From contig JAGXFH010000019.1 in assembly GCA_024637315.1 (NCBI GenBank), positions 19,394 through 83,393 on the forward strand: a stretch of DNA of 64,000 bases, in the 5' to 3' direction. Position 1 is the stretch's first letter. Every line of letters begins with the position of its first letter. The notes beneath the pieces are model-generated. The model made no database searches. It was not told the origin of the DNA and saw only the letters and a program-made list of their open reading frames with translations. The position numbers and the translations under genes are program-made. Source of the DNA: Brevirhabdus sp. (GTDB taxonomy: Bacteria > Pseudomonadota > Alphaproteobacteria > Rhodobacterales > Rhodobacteraceae). This document shows, one piece after another, positions 55,666 through 64,000 of this stretch.

Positions 55666-57039
55666 ATGTCACTGGAACCCGTTCTTGAACGCATCGACCA
55701 TGATCTGAGTCAAGCTACGGATCGTTTGATGGAGCTTTTGCGCATCCCCTCGATCTCGACCGATCCTGCTTACAAGGATCAGTGCGAAGAAGCGGCGAAC
55801 TGGCTGGTGGCGGATCTGGACAGCATGGGCATTGCGGCCAGCAAACGCGCCACGCCGGGACATCCGATGGTTGTCGGCCATGCCGGCGACAGCGGTCCGC
55901 ATCTTGTCTTCTACGGTCACTACGACGTGCAACCCGTTGACCCAGTGAGCCTTTGGGAAAAAGACCCGTTCGACCCGGTGGTTGAGGATACCGAGCAGGG
56001 CAAGGTGATCCGCGGGCGCGGCGCGTCGGACGACAAGGGACAGTTGATGACGTTCGTCGAGGCCTGCCGAGCCTGGAAGGCGGTGCATGGCGTACTGCCG
56101 GGCCGGATCACGTTCTTTTTCGAGGGCGAAGAGGAATCCGGTTCACCGTCTCTTGTGCCGTTCATGGAAAAGAATGCCCGCGAGTTGAGCGGCGACATCG
56201 CGCTGATCTGCGATACCGGGTTATTTGATGAAAATACCCCAGCCATCACCACAATGTTACGGGGTTTGCTGGGTGAACAGTTGACCGTCACCGGGCCGGA
56301 CAAGGATCTGCATTCGGGGACATATGGCGGGGCCGCGATCAACCCGATCCGGGTTCTGACCCGGATCATCGCCGGTCTGCATGACATTGAAGGCCGTATC
56401 ACCCTGCCCGGATTCTATGACGGTGTGCCGGAGATCGATCCCGGAATTCTAAAGCAATGGCAGGCCCTTGGCTTCGATCCCAACGCCTTCCTGGGCGAGG
56501 TCGACCTGTCCGAGCCGGCAGGCGAAAAGGGGCGCTCGGTTCTGGAGATGATCTGGGCCAGGCCGACCTGCGAGGTGAACGGGATCTGGGGCGGCTATCA
56601 GGGGAACGGGTTCAAGACTGTGCTGCCCTCGAAAGCGCATGCCAAGATAAGCTTCCGGCTGGTGGGCAGGCAGGACCCGGTAAAGATCCGCGAGGCGTTC
56701 AGGTCCCATGTGCGTGCGCAACTGCCTCCCGATTGCTCGGTCGAATTCAAGGATCACGGCACCGATGCGGCGTCGCAGATGTCGATCAGCGATCCGGCAT
56801 TCGAGAAGGCGCGAAACGCGCTTTCACAAGAGTGGCCGAATGAGGCGGCCTATATCGGATCGGGTGGATCGATTCCGATCGCGGGGCATTTCAAGAACAT
56901 CCTGAACATGGATGCGATGCTGATCGGCTTTGCCAGGGACGACGACCTGATCCATTCGCCGAACGAGAAATACGACCTGCGGTCGTTCCACAAGGGCATT
57001 CGCAGCTGGGCGAGAATCCTTGCGACGCTGAACAACTAG
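55666..57039 (+). CDS. M20 family dipeptidase
   Basis: VFYGHYDVQPVDPVSLWEKDPFDPVVED, GRGASDDKGQLMTFVEA, FFFEGEEESGSPSL. Confidence 0.95.
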   Translation: MSLEPVLERIDHDLSQATDRLMELLRIPSISTDPAYKDQCEEAANWLVADLDSMGIAASKRATPGHPMVVGHAGDSGPHLVFYGHYDVQPVDPVSLWEKDPFDPVVEDTEQGKVIRGRGASDDKGQLMTFVEACRAWKAVHGVLPGRITFFFEGEEESGSPSLVPFMEKNARELSGDIALICDTGLFDENTPAITTMLRGLLGEQLTVTGPDKDLHSGTYGGAAINPIRVLTRIIAGLHDIEGRITLPGFYDGVPEIDPGILKQWQALGFDPNAFLGEVDLSEPAGEKGRSVLEMIWARPTCEVNGIWGGYQGNGFKTVLPSKAHAKISFRLVGRQDPVKIREAFRSHVRAQLPPDCSVEFKDHGTDAASQMSISDPAFEKARNALSQEWPNEAAYIGSGGSIPIAGHFKNILNMDAMLIGFARDDDLIHSPNEKYDLRSFHKGIRSWARILATLNN

Positions 57040-57072
57040 AAACAGTCAAGCCTGTTCAATAGAGTGGAAAAG

Positions 57073-57149
57073 TGGCGCGGTTGACGGGGCTCGAACCCGC
57101 GACCCCCGGCGTGACAGGCCGGTACTCTAACCAACTGAGCTACAACCGC
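57073..57149 (-). tRNA. tRNA-Asp (anticodon GTC), copy 1
   Basis: 77 nt; acceptor GCGGTTG/CAACCGC, loop CTGTCAC, encoded CCA. Confidence 0.95.
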
Positions 57150-57185
57150 GCATCGGTCTCGGACAGTGACCGGACAGGGCAGTGG

Positions 57186-57262
57186 TGGCGCGGTTGACGG
57201 GGCTCGAACCCGCGACCCCCGGCGTGACAGGCCGGTACTCTAACCAACTGAGCTACAACCGC
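57186..57262 (-). tRNA. tRNA-Asp (anticodon GTC), copy 2
   Basis: 77 nt identical to copy 1, 36 nt spacer. Confidence 0.95.
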
Positions 57263-57299
57263 TCACTGCCCGCCCGGACGATACCCGAACGTGAAGGGC

Positions 57300-57328
57300 C
57301 TTCTATGACGGACCCCCTGCCCCGTCAA
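57300..57328 (-). promoter_or_regulatory. putative promoter of the tRNA-Asp pair (TTGACG-N17-TAGAAG)
   Basis: Near-consensus -35 with 17-nt spacer upstream of the distal tRNA-Asp. Confidence 0.45.
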
Positions 57329-57369
57329 GCGCCAAAGGCAGGAAAACATCAGCAACATTGCAAGGCGGA

Positions 57370-57445
<76 letters not shown>

Positions 57446-57456
57446 CATGACGCAGG

Positions 57457-57485
57457 GCTTTACCCTGCCCCGGATGGCGTATCAA
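57457..57485 (-). promoter_or_regulatory. putative promoter of tRNA-Val(TAC) (TTGATA-N17-TAAAGC)
   Basis: 17-nt spacer, 12 nt upstream of the tRNA 5' end. Confidence 0.4.
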
Positions 57486-57666
57486 GCCCTGATCTGGAGC
57501 GGCCCCTGACCCGATCAGTACCGGCAGTCAGTTTGTTTTCTTTTGGACTTCCGGGCATTCTGCATCCCTTTCTTCAAGGGATCCAATTGCTATCGGGCGG
57601 AAATCTGGAAATTGCGACAGTTGTGGCGTCATCGGGGTTCGGCACCGCGCCTGCGGCACGGCGCGT

Positions 57667-57687
57667 GGCCTCCGGCAGGGATATTTT
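57667..57687 (+). repeat. dispersed intergenic repeat copy C (GGCCTCCGGCAGGGATATTTT)
   Basis: One mismatch to copy A. Confidence 0.75.
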
Positions 57688-57734
57688 CTGACGAATGATG
57701 AAAAGGGCCGATCGAGTGCGAGATTAATTTGCGC

Positions 57735-57765
57735 TTGACCTAAAGTATGGTCGAGGTTTTAGGGT
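57735..57765 (+). promoter_or_regulatory. candidate MerR-family-regulated promoter (TTGACC-N19-TAGGGT, with ACCT...AGGT dyad in the spacer)
   Basis: CTTGACCTAAAGTATGGTCGAGGTTTTAGGGT: overlong 19-nt spacer and outer ACCT/AGGT dyad, as in CueR/SoxR-type promoters. Confidence 0.5.
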
Positions 57766-57801
57766 TCGAATCCATTGAAGCTTTTCAAAGAGGACGGGAT
57801 C

Positions 57802-58029
57802 ATGCAAAAACCCCAGAACCTAGCCACCGCCCAGCCCCGCCACCACACGCATCCTGGGGCCATTGCCTATGCCGGATGGGTGGCCGCCGCCTTGCGGTCG
57901 GCGCAGCGGCGGCGCGAGATGCAGCGGGGAATGCACCGGTTGCTGGACCAGCCACATCTGGCCCGCGATGTCGGACTGCGGCCCGACCAGATCCGCGGCG
58001 CGCTGATCCGGTTGCGGCATGATGGATAG
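57802..58029 (+). CDS. small basic protein, possibly DUF1127-like C-terminus
   Basis: 75 aa from ATG 57802 with RBS AGAGGA; C-terminus LLDQPHLARDVGLRPDQIRGALIRLRHDG resembles small alphaproteobacterial DUF1127-type proteins. Confidence 0.6.
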   Translation: MQKPQNLATAQPRHHTHPGAIAYAGWVAAALRSAQRRREMQRGMHRLLDQPHLARDVGLRPDQIRGALIRLRHDG

Positions 58030-58219
58030 GATCGACCCATCACTGTCAAGTAAGCTGCGAGCCTTGTTGCGCCTGACCCGACACGCCGATGAGCCGGCAG
58101 CACTGTGCCGTCGCTGCCTGCATCAGCAGATCCGCGAGGAACTGGCCTCGATCAGTCGGGCACAGGATCTGGAAAGGTGCGCGACGGAAAAGTCCTTGAA
58201 AGGGACGCGCCCGTGCTGA
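58019..58219 (+). CDS. small hypothetical protein overlapping the preceding ORF
   Basis: 66 aa MMDRIDPSLSSKLRALLRLTRHADEPAALCRRCLHQQIREELASIS...; ATGATGGATAG start/stop overlap suggests coupling. Confidence 0.4.
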   Translation: MMDRIDPSLSSKLRALLRLTRHADEPAALCRRCLHQQIREELASISRAQDLERCATEKSLKGTRPC

Positions 58220-58585
58220 TGGGAGGGAGCGCCTTGGTCGGTAGTTTCGGACAGGCAGGACAGCCGATGCACCGACATCTGCGATCCGCCCCGCAGAAAG
58301 GATGGTCGCCGAGGGGGCAGCTGCAGACGTTGCCGTGCATCGTTGTGTTGGGGGCCACAATATAGCCGTCTGTGTTATGCTTGAAGATGATCCTGCAGCC
58401 CGTGGTCCCGGCGCGCGGGCCATCGGCGCCAAGGCCGGGATAGGCGTCGCAGATACTGTTCTGACGAATGTCCCAGTTTCCTGCCTCAACCTCGAATTCC
58501 CTGCCGGAGACGGTAGGCGGCAGCGCATACCGTTAGGAAACTGCTGGCGGCCGTTTCCAGCAGACCAGCCAGGGGCCTGGACATT

Positions 58586-58613
58586 AAAAACGCGCCGGGG
58601 ATACGGCGCGTTC
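58586..58613 (-). terminator. rho-independent terminator downstream of tRNA-Val(CAC)
   Basis: Minus strand AACGCGCCG-TATCC-CCGGCGCGTT followed by TTTTAA. Confidence 0.75.
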
Positions 58614-58621
58614 TTGAATTC

Positions 58622-58696
58622 TGGTGGGTGATAAGGGATTTGAACCCCTGACATCTTCGATGTGAACGAAGCGCTCTACCACTGAGCTAATCACCC
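58622..58696 (-). tRNA. tRNA-Val (anticodon CAC)
   Basis: 75 nt; acceptor GGGTGAT/ATCACCC, loop TTCACAT, encoded CCA. Confidence 0.95.
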
Positions 58697-58709
58697 GACG
58701 GCGCGGGTC

Positions 58710-59081
58710 TTAACGCTCCTCGGGGGTGTCTGCAAGGGGCGGTTCGGTTTTCTCCGCAGGAGTGGTGCGGCGGAGCTTGCAGACCATCATCTCGCCATTC
58801 TTCAGATCCTTCCGCCGGTTGACGCTGAGTTTGCCGAGGGGCGGCAGCTGCAGCGCCTCGCCGTTCGACAACGCGTCGCCCAGTTCCTTGAGCACGGCGT
58901 CGAGCGTCGATTTGACGGCGTTCGGCTTCATCCCGGAAGAGGCGACGACGCGGGCAACGAATTCCTTGCGGCGAATGAAGCGCGGCGCGGCGGTGCCGTC
59001 GGTATCGGTGTCTGCGGTGACGCCCGCGATCGGCTGTGCCGCAGTTTGCGTGGTTTTCGGGGTCGGGGCCTTGGTGGCCAT
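58710..59081 (-). CDS. HU family DNA-binding protein (divergent, extended N-terminus)
   Basis: FIRRKEFVARVVASSGMKPNAVKSTLDAVLKELGDALSNGEALQLPPLGKLSVNRRKDLKNGEMMVCKLRR; next to lon. Confidence 0.87.
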   Translation of the reverse strand: MATKAPTPKTTQTAAQPIAGVTADTDTDGTAAPRFIRRKEFVARVVASSGMKPNAVKSTLDAVLKELGDALSNGEALQLPPLGKLSVNRRKDLKNGEMMVCKLRRTTPAEKTEPPLADTPEER

Positions 59082-59231
59082 TGGGATCCTGCCTTTCATT
59101 GGGGCTGCTCTGGCGAGAGAATAGCCCGAACCAATGCGACAATCCACAGGGCAGTTGTGACCATCTATCGCGGCCCGGAACGGCGACGGGGCGCGTCTTG
59201 TGGCGCGCCCCGTTCTGTCACCGATGCCCGG

Positions 59232-61640
59232 TCAGTGGGTTGTGGCGTTGGGCGCCTCTGGCGAGGCCAGCGAGGCCTTGAGGCGTGCGGCCTCTTCGGC
59301 CTCTTCATCCCATTCCACCGGTACCGGTTCACGAACCAGCGCATGTTTCAGTACGTCTGAGACGTGCGCAACGGGTATGATCGTGAGGCCGGCTTTCACG
59401 TTATCCGGAATCTCGGGCAGATCCTTGGCGTTTTCTTCCGGGATCAGCACGGTCTTGATGCCGCCGCGCATTGCCGCCATCAGTTTTTCCTTGAGGCCGC
59501 CGATGCCCAGCACATTGCCGCGCAACGTAACTTCGCCGGTCATGGCAATGTCCTTGCGCACCGGAATCTGGGTGAGCACCGATACGATCGAGGTTACCAT
59601 CGCCACGCCGGCGGATGGCCCGTCTTTCGGGGTCGCACCTTCGGGGACGTGGACGTGGATGTCCATCGTCTCGAATTTCGGCGGTTTCACACCGATTTTC
59701 GGGCCGAGCGCGCGAACGAAGCTGGAGGCCGCATCGATCGACTCCTTCATCACGTCACCGAGTTTGCCGGTGGTCTTCATCCTGCCCTTGCCCGGCAGGC
59801 GCAAAGCCTCGATGGTCAAGAGCTCGCCGCCCACAGAGGTCCAGGCGAGGCCAGTGACGACGCCGATCTGATCCTCTTTCTCGGCCAGGCCATAGCGGAA
59901 CCGCTTGACCCCGAGATAGTCTTCGAGATTGTCGGGCGTGATCACGACCTTTTCCTCGGCCTTGCGGACGATCCGGGTCACGGCTTTGCGCGCCAGCTTG
60001 GCGATTTCGCGTTCAAGGTTCCGCACCCCCGCCTCGCGGGTATAGGTGCGGATCATCTCCTGCAACGCGTCGTCGGTCAACTCGAACTCGTTCTTCTTCA
60101 GGCCGTGGTTCTTGATCTGCTTCTCGATCAGGTGCTGCTTTGCGATTTCGCGCTTTTCATCCTCGGTGTAGCCGGCCAGCGGAATGATCTCCATCCGGTC
60201 CAGAAGCGGGCTCGGCATGTTGTAGGAGTTCGCCGTGGTCAGAAACATCACGTTCGACAAGTCATACTCGACCTCGAGATAGTGATCGATGAAGGTCGAG
60301 TTCTGTTCCGGATCAAGCACTTCCAGCATTGCCGACGCCGGGTCGCCACGGAAATCCTGGCCCATCTTGTCGATTTCATCGAGCAGGATCAGCGGATTGG
60401 TGGTCTTGGCCTTTTTCAGCGCCTGGATGATCTTGCCGGGCATCGATCCGATATAGGTCCGGCGGTGGCCGCGGATCTCGGATTCGTCGCGCACACCACC
60501 CAGAGAGATGCGAATGAATTCGCGGCCCGTGGCGCGGGCAACCGATTTGCCAAGCGAGGTCTTGCCGACGCCCGGAGGGCCGACCAGACACAGGATCGGG
60601 CCTTTCAGCTTCTTGCTGCGCTGCTGCACGGCGAGGTATTCGACAATCCGCTCCTTGACCTTTTCCAGGCCGTAGTGGTCGTCGTCCAGCACCTTCTGGG
60701 CGCGGGTCAGGTCCTTCTTGACGCGCGACTTCACACCCCACGGAATGCCGAGCATCCAGTCCAGGTAGTTGCGCACGACCGTCGCCTCTGCCGACATCGG
60801 AGACATCGACTTCAGCTTCTTGATCTCGGCATCGGCCTTTTCCCGGGCTTCCTTGGACAGCTGGGTCTTGGCCACACGCTCTTCCAGTTCGAGGATTTCG
60901 TTCTGGCCTTCCTCGCCGTCGCCGAGTTCCTTCTGGATGGCCTTCATCTGCTCATTCAGATAATATTCCCGCTGGGTCCGCTCCATCTGCGATTTGACGC
61001 GGGTCTTGATCTTTCTTTCGACCTGAAGCACGGACATTTCGCCCTGCATCTGGCCGTAGATCTTTTCTAGCCGCTCTTCGATAGAGAGGGTTTCCAGAAG
61101 ATCCTGCTTTTGCGCCACGTCGATGCCCAGATGGCCTGCGACAAGATCGGCCAGCTTGGCGGGTTCGCGGGATTCCGCCACGGCGGCAAGCGCCTCTTCG
61201 GGGATGTTCTTCTTGATCTTGGCGTAGCGTTCGAATTCCTCCGAGACCGAGCGCATGAGCGCCTCGACCGCTTCAGGATCGCCGGGCAGTTCGGTCAAAC
61301 TTTCTGCATTCGCCTCGAAGTAATTCTCATTCTCGAGATAGTCGGTGATCCGTACCCGCGCCTTGCCCTCGACCAGCACCTTCACGGTGCCGTCGGGCAA
61401 CTTCAAAAGCTGCAGGACATTGGCCAGCACGCCGACCTTGTAGATCCCGTCAGAAGCGGGATCGTCGATGCCGGGGTCGATCTGGCTGGACAGCAGAATC
61501 TGTTTGTCATCCTGCATGACTTCTTCCAGCGCCCGGACAGATTTTTCCCGGCCTACGAAGAGCGGCACGATCATGTGCGGAAAGACCACGATGTCGCGCA
61601 GCGGCAAGACGGGATAGGATTGTGCGAGTTGCTCGTGCAT
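59232..61640 (-). CDS. lon: ATP-dependent protease La
   Basis: [93 protein letters not shown]. Confidence 0.98.
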   Translation of the reverse strand: MHEQLAQSYPVLPLRDIVVFPHMIVPLFVGREKSVRALEEVMQDDKQILLSSQIDPGIDDPASDGIYKVGVLANVLQLLKLPDGTVKVLVEGKARVRITDYLENENYFEANAESLTELPGDPEAVEALMRSVSEEFERYAKIKKNIPEEALAAVAESREPAKLADLVAGHLGIDVAQKQDLLETLSIEERLEKIYGQMQGEMSVLQVERKIKTRVKSQMERTQREYYLNEQMKAIQKELGDGEEGQNEILELEERVAKTQLSKEAREKADAEIKKLKSMSPMSAEATVVRNYLDWMLGIPWGVKSRVKKDLTRAQKVLDDDHYGLEKVKERIVEYLAVQQRSKKLKGPILCLVGPPGVGKTSLGKSVARATGREFIRISLGGVRDESEIRGHRRTYIGSMPGKIIQALKKAKTTNPLILLDEIDKMGQDFRGDPASAMLEVLDPEQNSTFIDHYLEVEYDLSNVMFLTTANSYNMPSPLLDRMEIIPLAGYTEDEKREIAKQHLIEKQIKNHGLKKNEFELTDDALQEMIRTYTREAGVRNLEREIAKLARKAVTRIVRKAEEKVVITPDNLEDYLGVKRFRYGLAEKEDQIGVVTGLAWTSVGGELLTIEALRLPGKGRMKTTGKLGDVMKESIDAASSFVRALGPKIGVKPPKFETMDIHVHVPEGATPKDGPSAGVAMVTSIVSVLTQIPVRKDIAMTGEVTLRGNVLGIGGLKEKLMAAMRGGIKTVLIPEENAKDLPEIPDNVKAGLTIIPVAHVSDVLKHALVREPVPVEWDEEAEEAARLKASLASPEAPNATTH

Positions 61641-61717
61641 TCGGTTTCCTTAGTTTGGCAAGAAGACTCTGGTCCCAAATTGTGGCAACCTTTCGGCCTT
61701 CTCCTCTACTGACCTCA

Positions 61718-61749
61718 ATATCTGGGGCTGCGCGCCCCCTCTTTCAACC
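61718..61749 (-). promoter_or_regulatory. candidate heat-shock sigma32 (RpoH) promoter of lon (TTGAAA-N14-CCCCAGATAT)
   Basis: Minus strand GGTTGAAAGAGGGGGCGCGCAGCCCCAGATAT, close to RpoH consensus CTTGAA-N13-17-CCCCATNT; about 80 bp upstream of lon. Confidence 0.55.
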
Positions 61750-62053
61750 ATCACCTTCTGTGGTTGGCGCGCACCTTGCCTTTTGAGGACCTCAGGGGCA
61801 AGGCGAGTCTTGGCCCGCCCCAGAAGAAAGTAGGAACGATTGCCGAGAAATCGAGGCCCAGGACTTCAAAGACAGGTGTCAGGAGGCGCGCGTCGGCAAG
61901 CTGGCGAAGTTGAAGGGCACGAAATCGACCCTTTCTGCGGCCTGCGGCTCACCGAATTATCCGGGATGCGGCTGCCGTGCTTATTTCCGTACGGTCCGGT
62001 TCGGGCCCGGACAGCATCGGGCGCGGCCAAGGGGCAAACGGCTGCGCCGGTGG

Positions 62054-62983
62054 CTAGCCGGCCTTCTCGACGTCTCGATGAAGTTTCTCGTAGGCGCCGA
62101 TCACGATTTCGCGCAACCACTGGCTTCCGGGGTCCGTAGAAAGGCGGGCGCTCCAGAAGAACCGGAAAGTGATGTCCGGCAGGTCGACCGGGGCGCGCAC
62201 CGCGATCAATCCATATGTCTCGATATCCTGTGCCAGGAACGGCTTGACCGTTGTCCCCAGCATGTTGGTTCGCGCAAGCAACGGCGCCAGAGCGGAGAAC
62301 TCAGGGACATGCGCGCCCACCTTTCGTTCCATCCCCTCGCGCTGGATGGCGGCCCCGACGGTCTGCCGGGCCGCATCCGCCATGCCCACCACGACATGCG
62401 GCCAGTCCAGCCATGCCTGCCGGTCCAGACTTGCCGCAGCAGGATGCTCCGCGCGCATGAACGTATAGCGTCGGAGGGTCGGCATACGCGCTTCCATCAG
62501 CCCCTCTGGCAGGGTCTTGTCGGCACCTAACATTGCCAGATCGATCCGTTCGTCCGCGACGGCCGAATAAAGGTGCGGACCCAGCCCCAGCCATTCTAGC
62601 GCGACGCCGGGCGCTTCGCGATTGATCCGGGCGAACACCTCTGCGATCAGCGCGGTGATCGCGGGAACGGCGATCCGGAAGACACGGGCGCTGGTCGCAG
62701 GCTCGAAAGGCGGTGGCGGGGAGACCACCCGCTTGATGCTGCGCAAGATCGGGCGGACATCCTCGATCAGGGTCAGTGCATACGGGCTTGCCTGCATCTT
62801 GCCGCCGACCTTGACCAGCAGTGGATCGCCGAGCTGCTCGCGCATCCTCGCCAGAGCATGGCTCACCGCCGAGGGCGTCTTTCCCAGCTTCTCGGCCGCA
62901 CGGGCCACGCTGCCTTCGGCCATCAGAACCTCGAAAACAACCAGCAGGTTGAGGTCGAGCCGGTGAAGTTGATTTTCACTCAT
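62054..62983 (-). CDS. LysR family transcriptional regulator
   Basis: LHRLDLNLLVVFEVLMAEGSVARAAEKLGKTPSAVSHALARMREQLGDPLLVKVGGKMQ. Confidence 0.95.
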   Translation of the reverse strand: MSENQLHRLDLNLLVVFEVLMAEGSVARAAEKLGKTPSAVSHALARMREQLGDPLLVKVGGKMQASPYALTLIEDVRPILRSIKRVVSPPPPFEPATSARVFRIAVPAITALIAEVFARINREAPGVALEWLGLGPHLYSAVADERIDLAMLGADKTLPEGLMEARMPTLRRYTFMRAEHPAAASLDRQAWLDWPHVVVGMADAARQTVGAAIQREGMERKVGAHVPEFSALAPLLARTNMLGTTVKPFLAQDIETYGLIAVRAPVDLPDITFRFFWSARLSTDPGSQWLREIVIGAYEKLHRDVEKAG

Positions 62984-63095
62984 GAAGTTGAATCTCACTC
63001 ATGATGCATCAAATACTTTCGCTTGGATTTTCGTGAATCCGTTCAATACTTTAGGCTGCCACCAGATCTCGATACAACCACAAAGAGAGAACGCA

Positions 63096-63600
63096 ATGAC
63101 GCTGGCCATCATCGGCGCGGGGCTCGGACGCCCAGGCACCCTATTGACCAAGATGACCCCTGAGCGGCTGGGCCCACCCCCTGCCACAACATGGTCAAGT
63201 GACGGGCAATCCGGCGCAACCGGCGCATTTGGCCACCTGCGCCGCCGATGAAAACGTGGACTTGGCAGGGGAGTCTGTCGCCTACTGAGCTCGGGGGCGA
63301 ACATCCTGACGCCTCGGCTTGGCGCCTACTGCGCAAAGGCTTTCCCGTCGCCAAGGTGATCTGAAAAGGACGTCCCGAAGCGGACTGACGGTCGAGTTGT
63401 TGGGCCACGATCGGCCGGTTGCTCGAACATCGCAAAACCCTGGACCGGTGGAAGTCGATCACGGCCTGACGGTGCAACAAACGGATGCTCCGGGCGACGA
63501 TCCTGGCGGGCCGTCGGCCTGACTTCACCCCGACGGAAGCGGGAATTCCCTTTGCCGTTTCCTCGACTTGCCTGTTCCAATGTCCGATATTCCGCGCAGC
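63096..63600 (+). pseudogene. decayed sulfotransferase-family gene (multiple frameshifts, stops and probable deletions)
   Basis: Pieces in different frames: MTLAIIGAGLGRPGTLLTKMTPERLG; PCHNMVK; NPAQPAHLATCAADENVDLAGESVAY; AYCAKAFPVAKVI; RPEAD*RSSCWATIGRLLEHRKTL. Confidence 0.55.
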
Positions 63601-64000
63601 AATGGCCGCGACGGTTTCTGGTTGCTCTTCGGCGGCGCACCGGCAATGGCCAGAGGACAGACTTGCACGCCGTCGAAATACCAAGCCGTTTCACGCGAAA
63701 CGACCGCTCATGCAAATATGCGCTTTTGATCACGTCAACACCCTCACCGTAAGCCTGGATGCGATAGTAGCCTGGGATGACAGCAGGGAAGTGACCTCGC
63801 CGCTGAAATCCCCTCGTCCGACGGGCGTCGCCTCGACGCATGGCGAATTCTGCAGGGGCGTTAGGCTGCGATCAGGCGCTGGGACTGTTGCAAGCCGAAG
63901 CGCCGGAATTGGTGCGCGTGCAAGGGAATGAACGGTGATGCCCTCCGGCGAACGCGGACCTTGCCCGCTGCAGCGCATCGGCTGCTGATCGACTGTCAGC

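Noticed and set aside
58046-58654. 202 aa minus-strand ORF beginning MSGVQIPYHPPEF
   Set aside because: Its start lies in tRNA-Val(CAC) and the frame has no recognisable domain; the alternative minus frame (58152-58532) is more protein-like.
63485-63931. 148 aa plus-strand ORF at the window end, considered as a transposase
   Set aside because: No DDE or helix-turn-helix motif; partly covers the decayed sulfotransferase region.

Overview
This is a 64 kb window of a high-GC alphaproteobacterial chromosome. Gene content and order look like Rhodobacterales (Roseobacter/Rhodobacter type); this is inferred from recognisable proteins only and no database was searched. Most of the window is housekeeping: rpmF-plsX-fabH-ihfA-merR, argS-SPOR-nagZ-scpA-scpB, dgt divergent from an ErpA-like gene, xth, uvrA, lpd, queA, prfB, PBP1A-amidase, ispG-rodZ, hemA and hup-lon. 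There are five tRNA genes: Pro(GGG), two identical tandem Asp(GTC), Val(TAC) and Val(CAC). No CRISPR array, prophage or intact IS element was seen. The points most worth a second look are: (1) a leaderless MACPF/perforin-like protein (25544-26833) with an exact YGTHF-x6-GG signature, sitting among housekeeping genes; (2) two overlapping small ORFs (57802-58219) behind a 19-bp-spacer, MerR-regulon-like promoter; (3) a dispersed 21-bp intergenic repeat, GGCCTCYGGCRGGGATATTTT, present three times; (4) a secreted EF-hand protein with a roughly 50-residue Asp/Glu/Ser tail encoded by tandem DNA repeats; (5) a frameshifted GNAT gene and a heavily decayed sulfotransferase; (6) an overlapping M23 peptidase-bactofilin pair; (7) an RpoH-like promoter upstream of lon.
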